Source of the DNA: Chromobacteriaceae bacterium
Lineage (GTDB): Bacteria; Pseudomonadota; Gammaproteobacteria; Burkholderiales; Aquaspirillaceae
Reading direction: 5' to 3'
Length of the DNA stretch: 10,698 nucleotides
Assembly (NCBI GenBank): GCA_030151505.1
Contig: JASLDQ010000015.1
Coordinates: 1 to 10,698 of the forward strand
The position numbers and the translations under genes were made by a program. Of this stretch, positions 8,016-10,698 are shown piece by piece (position 1 is the first letter of the stretch; every line of letters starts with the position of its first letter). The notes beneath the pieces were generated by a model, which saw only the letters and a program-made list of their open reading frames with translations, was not told the origin of the DNA and searched no databases.

Positions 8016-8753
8016 ATGAGCCGACTTCGTGCCTACAAAACTGATGCTGTCGCACCGCATCTCGATGTAACGCCTTACACCCCGTTGGTGCGCAAGCTGG
8101 CTGGCATGATGATCAGCCGCCTGCCGGCCAGCGTGGAGCTTGACGATCTGGTGCAGGTCGGCCTGATCGGCCTGATCGAAGCCTCGCAGCAATTCGACGC
8201 AGCCCAGGGCGTCCTGTTCGAGACTTTCGCCTCGCAGCGCATCCGCGGCGCGATGCTGGACGAGTTGCGCCGGCTCGACTGGCTACCGCGTCAGGCGCGC
8301 CGCAACGCCCGCCAGATCGAAGAAGCGATCACCCGGCTGGAGCAGGAGCATGGCCGGCCGCCGCGAGAAGAGGAAGTCGCGGACCGGCTGCAGATGACAC
8401 TGGCCGACTACCAGTCGGCCCTGTTCGACTGCAAGGGCCACCAATTGCTGTACTACGAGGATTTTGCCAGCGCCGACGAGGATGGCAGCGCGAGCGCCTT
8501 CGTCGACAACGTGGCCGACACCCATCAAGGTGATCCGCTCGAGACCTTGCGTGACGGACGCTTTCGCCAGCAGCTGGTGGAGGTGATCGGCCAGTTGCCG
8601 GAGCGCGACCAGCTGGTGATGAGCCTCTATTATCAGCAGGAGCTGAATCTCAAGGAAATCGGCGCGGTGCTGGGAGTGACCGAGTCGCGCGTCAGCCAGC
8701 TGCACAGCCAGGCGGTGGCGCGCATCCGCGCCCGTCTGCAGGAATGGCTGTGA
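8016..8753 (+). CDS. fliA: Flagellar sigma factor FliA (sigma-28)
   Basis: FliA directs RNA polymerase to late flagellar, motor and chemotaxis promoters and is held inactive by FlgM until the hook is finished. The 245-residue length fits the family. Region 2 spans about 22-92 (YTPLVRKLAGMMISRLPASV, ELDDLVQVGLIGLIEA, FETFASQRIRGAMLDELR, DWLPR). Region 3 is about 96-140 (IEEAITRLEQEHGRPPREEE). Region 4 is about 190-240, with LPERDQLVMSLYY and the helix-turn-helix LNLKEIGAVLGVTESRVSQL. The start is 36 bp after flhG. No convincing Shine-Dalgarno lies at normal spacing, only an A-rich AAGAAAGAAAA stretch, so translation may depend on read-through from flhG. No flgM is visible in the window. Confidence 0.96.
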   Translation: MSRLRAYKTDAVAPHLDVTPYTPLVRKLAGMMISRLPASVELDDLVQVGLIGLIEASQQFDAAQGVLFETFASQRIRGAMLDELRRLDWLPRQARRNARQIEEAITRLEQEHGRPPREEEVADRLQMTLADYQSALFDCKGHQLLYYEDFASADEDGSASAFVDNVADTHQGDPLETLRDGRFRQQLVEVIGQLPERDQLVMSLYYQQELNLKEIGAVLGVTESRVSQLHSQAVARIRARLQEWL

Positions 8754-8807
8754 TACGACGGCAAGGCGGCACCGCTATCGCCTGAATCGGCCGGGCAAAA
8801 AAACAAC

Positions 8808-8813
8808 AAGGAA
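8808..8813 (+). promoter_or_regulatory. Strong ribosome-binding site for motC
   Basis: AAGGAA lies 6 nt before the ATG at 8820 and fixes that start. It is the clearest Shine-Dalgarno sequence in the flagellar cluster, which fits a stator protein needed in many copies. No sigma-28 promoter (TAAA, 15 bases, GCCGATAA) was found in the 66-bp gap before motC. Confidence 0.6.
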
Positions 8814-8819
8814 TCATAG

Positions 8820-9560
8820 ATGGACGCGATCAGCATCATCGGTATCATCGTCGGCATCGCCGCCATTTTGCTGGGGCAAGCGCTGGAAGGCGGCCACGTC
8901 GGTTCACTCGTACAACTGACGGCTTTCCTGATCGTCATCGGCGGCACACTGGGAGCCGTCCTGCTGCAGAGCACCCCCAAACAGTTTGGCGAAGGCATCA
9001 GGATGCTGAGCTGGGTCTTCAGCCCGCCGCCGGTCAACAGCCAGAAGATCATCCGCGACGTGGTGAACTGGAGCCAGAACTCCCGCAAGAGCGGCCTGCT
9101 GTCACTGGAGGCATTTGTCGGCGCCCAGCGCGATCCGTTTGCCAAGAAAGGCCTGCAGATGCTGGTGGATGGCGCCGCGCCTGACATCATCCGCGCCTCG
9201 CTCGAACTGGACATCAGTGCCTACGAAAACCGCCAGCGCCTCGCAGCCAAGATTTGGGAATCGGCAGGCGGTTACGCTCCGACCATCGGGATCATTGGGG
9301 CCGTGCTCGGTCTGATTCATGTGATGGAAAACCTGGCAGATCCCTCCAAACTCGGTGCCGGCATCGCCGTGGCCTTCGTCGCGACGGTCTATGGCGTCGG
9401 CTCGGCCAACCTGCTGTTCCTGCCCATCGCCAACAAGCTCAGAACGCTGATCGCGGCTCAAGTTGCCACGAAAGACATGCTGGTTGAAGGTTTGGTATCG
9501 ATTGCCAACGGAGAGAATCCACGGCTGATCGAAAGCAAGCTGCAAGGCTTCGTCGGCTGA
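8820..9560 (+). CDS. motC: Flagellar motor stator protein, MotA/PomA family (MotC-like)
   Basis: This is the A subunit of the stator, which surrounds a B-subunit dimer and turns ion flow into rotor torque. The 246-residue protein resembles the shorter PomA/MotC group rather than the longer E. coli MotA (295 residues). Four membrane segments are visible: about 4-20, 29-50, 152-170 and 179-205. The cytoplasmic loop carries NSRKSGLLSLE, where Arg89/Lys90 and Glu97 fit the conserved charged residues that act on FliG. YAPTIGIIGAVLGLI holds the conserved proline (Pro154) at the start of the third segment. EGGH at 23-26 is typical of MotC-type proteins. Such genes are normally followed by motD/motB; here a terminator and a convergent gene follow. 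The ion used (proton or sodium) cannot be told without the B subunit. Confidence 0.93.
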   Translation: MDAISIIGIIVGIAAILLGQALEGGHVGSLVQLTAFLIVIGGTLGAVLLQSTPKQFGEGIRMLSWVFSPPPVNSQKIIRDVVNWSQNSRKSGLLSLEAFVGAQRDPFAKKGLQMLVDGAAPDIIRASLELDISAYENRQRLAAKIWESAGGYAPTIGIIGAVLGLIHVMENLADPSKLGAGIAVAFVATVYGVGSANLLFLPIANKLRTLIAAQVATKDMLVEGLVSIANGENPRLIESKLQGFVG

Positions 9561-9571
9561 TCGCCATGAAA

Positions 9572-9598
9572 GACGGCACGTCTGCAAAACGTGCCGTC
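9572..9598. terminator. Probable bidirectional intrinsic terminator between convergent genes
   Basis: GACGGCACGT (9572-9581) and ACGTGCCGTC (9589-9598) are perfect 10-bp arms around a 7-base loop, 11 bp after the motC stop. On the minus strand the stem is followed by TTTC; on the plus strand only CCTGTTCCC follows. The U-tracts are weak both ways. Its position between the convergent motC and prepilin genes supports a terminator for both. Confidence 0.75.
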
Positions 9599-9630
9599 CT
9601 GTTCCCACGCAAACGTCCTTGCAACCCGCG

Positions 9631-10338
9631 CTATAACCTCCCCGCCAACGCCAGCCGGTTCTTGAGCGTCAGTTCGACCACCGGCCAAACCAGATCATCC
9701 AGTCGCTCCTGGCTGCCGTCGCGGGCCGCTTGGTAATAGGGTTGCAGGCTGCTACTGCCCGGCAGGTTGGCGCTTTCATAGTTGTTGACACTCCCGCCGC
9801 CGACCCCGGCGCGATTGGGACCATGACTGATCACGACGGCGACATAGTTTCCCAGATCGGTTTCCGACACGCTGCCGGCATTGAGCGACAACCCCGTCAG
9901 ACGGATAGCCCCCGCCGTGGCGAAAGTTATGGATGGTGCCGCGCCGCTCGCATCCGTGTAGTTGCGGCTGACCGCATAACTCAGCGGCGTCATCCATTTG
10001 TCCCGGCCACTTCCCAATCCCAGCGCGGCCCAAGGCAGCCAACCGGTCCTGTCGACCATGCTGCAGTCAGGCATTCCGACCTGACTGCTTGCCGCAGGAT
10101 TGGCCGGGCACGGCAGGTAGCCATGCTTGAGCGCGTACAGTTCCAGCGCGCCCACCGCCGTTTCGGGCATCAATGCGTTGGGGTTGCTGCCCTGCTGTTG
10201 CTGCGATGCCCGCAGCAACGGCAGCCCGACCATGCCCATCGCCATTCCCACGACCAGCAGGACGACGGCCAGTTCGACCAAGGAAAAGCCCCGTGCCTTT
10301 CTCCGTATTACCGGCCACTCAACATGGCATGCCGTCAT
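9631..10338 (-). CDS. Prepilin-like protein with N-terminal methylation motif and LPCPA signature
   Basis: The 235-residue product has a 17-residue leader rich in basic residues (RRKARG) before the prepilin peptidase site GFSLVE. Cleavage after Gly17 would give an N-terminal Phe, with Glu at mature position 5. A hydrophobic helix (about 18-42) follows. The body carries GYLPCPA (73-79), Cys92, GWLPWAALGLGSGRDKW (99-115) with PLSYAV following, AVVISHGPNRAG (167-178) and a C-terminal DDLVWPV with a final RLALAGRL. This series is typical of a recurring family of type IV pilus/type II secretion-like minor pilins with an LPCPA motif and no settled function. Cys77 and Cys92 could form a disulphide in the periplasm. 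The ATG at 10338 has GGAG 7 nt upstream (10349-10346), and no other in-frame start lies before the cleavage site. It overlaps the upstream gene by 20 bp. Confidence 0.85.
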   Translation of the reverse strand: MTACHVEWPVIRRKARGFSLVELAVVLLVVGMAMGMVGLPLLRASQQQQGSNPNALMPETAVGALELYALKHGYLPCPANPAASSQVGMPDCSMVDRTGWLPWAALGLGSGRDKWMTPLSYAVSRNYTDASGAAPSITFATAGAIRLTGLSLNAGSVSETDLGNYVAVVISHGPNRAGVGGGSVNNYESANLPGSSSLQPYYQAARDGSQERLDDLVWPVVELTLKNRLALAGRL

Positions 10339-10698
10339 GTTCTATCTCCGCGCCGCTCATGGTTTTTTTCAGGGTGAAACGGGTCTGGCACCCCGAGAAG
10401 GTGAAGGTCGCCCGGGTTGGGCTGAGCTGTTGATAGTCTTCGATGGTATCGAGCCAGCAGGCCAGCCATTGCGAGGAGCTACACGAGTAGCCTCCCGGCG
10501 GACTGGCGATCGCAAGCCGAAGCTCCGTCGACGTAGTTGGCAAGATCGTGGCCGTAGCCAGCCAGGCCTGGGCCAGCCGCCTCGCGACTTGTCTGACTAC
10601 GGGCGTCAGGAAATCATCAAGGGTGATGAAACGGTAACGTCCTGGCCATTGAGTAGCAGAGAAATCCAGCTGATAGGAATAATCACACTGGCTGCTCG
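10319..10698 (-). CDS. C-terminal part of an unrecognised protein (5' end beyond the window)
   Basis: A frame open from the right edge to TGA at 10321-10319 gives 125 C-terminal residues. Recognisable stretches include CDYSYQLDFSATQWPGRYRF, LDDFLTPVVRQVARRLAQAW, and a Cys-containing tail with GGYSCSSSQWLACWLDTIED and FTFSGCQTRFTL. Several cysteines suggest an exported or periplasmic protein. I do not recognise the family. The 20-bp overlap with the downstream prepilin-like gene and the shared strand indicate one operon, so it may be another pilus or pseudopilus component; that is inference from context. The N-terminus, which would show any signal or prepilin site, lies outside the window. Confidence 0.65.
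   Translation of the reverse strand, partial: SSQCDYSYQLDFSATQWPGRYRFITLDDFLTPVVRQVARRLAQAWLATATILPTTSTELRLAIASPPGGYSCSSSQWLACWLDTIEDYQQLSPTRATFTFSGCQTRFTLKKTMSGAEIEHDGMPC

Noticed and set aside
5588..8792. The 11-mer CTGAATCGGCC occurs in both intergenic gaps before flhF (5588-5598) and motC (8782-8792)
   Set aside because: Several 11-mer matches are expected by chance in about 10.7 kb, and the flanking bases do not extend the match. No known motif fits.

Overview
This GC-rich window looks like chromosome from a motile betaproteobacterium. The flhB-flhA-flhF-flhG-fliA-motC order and the general protein character fit a Neisseriales/Chromobacteriaceae-like organism, but that placement is inference because no rRNA or other phylogenetic marker is present. 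No mobile element, CRISPR array, tRNA or rRNA gene is visible.

Left block (about 1-1966, minus strand): thyA and folA overlap by 4 bp (ATGA) and form a thymidylate/tetrahydrofolate operon. ThyA consumes methylene-THF and releases dihydrofolate, which FolA reduces again. Downstream of folA lies an alpha/beta-hydrolase gene that runs off the left edge. Its reading frame is interrupted by one in-frame TGA at a position where the family normally has glycine. A perfect 13-bp inverted repeat sits between folA and this gene and covers the hydrolase start codon.

Central block (2277-9560, plus strand): a tightly packed flagellar cluster of flhB, flhA (type III export gate), flhF (SRP-type GTPase for flagellar placement), flhG/fleN (MinD-like partner), fliA (sigma-28) and a motC/motA-type stator gene. 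It ends at a hairpin that probably terminates transcription in both directions. The most striking feature is FlhG. It keeps the N-terminal DQAxxLR motif that is known to stimulate FlhF, but its P-loop has neither expected lysine, and two other nucleotide-binding motifs are also altered. It looks like a pseudo-ATPase that may have kept only its FlhF-activator role. The stator A gene is not followed by its usual B-subunit partner (motD/motB).

Right block (9631-10698, minus strand): a complete prepilin-like gene of the LPCPA-motif type, with an N-terminal processing site GFSLVE. It overlaps by 20 bp the 3' end of an unrecognised gene that continues past the right edge. These two converge on the flagellar cluster.

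Most of the window is ordinary core-genome content. I do not see a wholly new system. The points that merit follow-up are the degenerate FlhG, the interrupted hydrolase and the prepilin pair.
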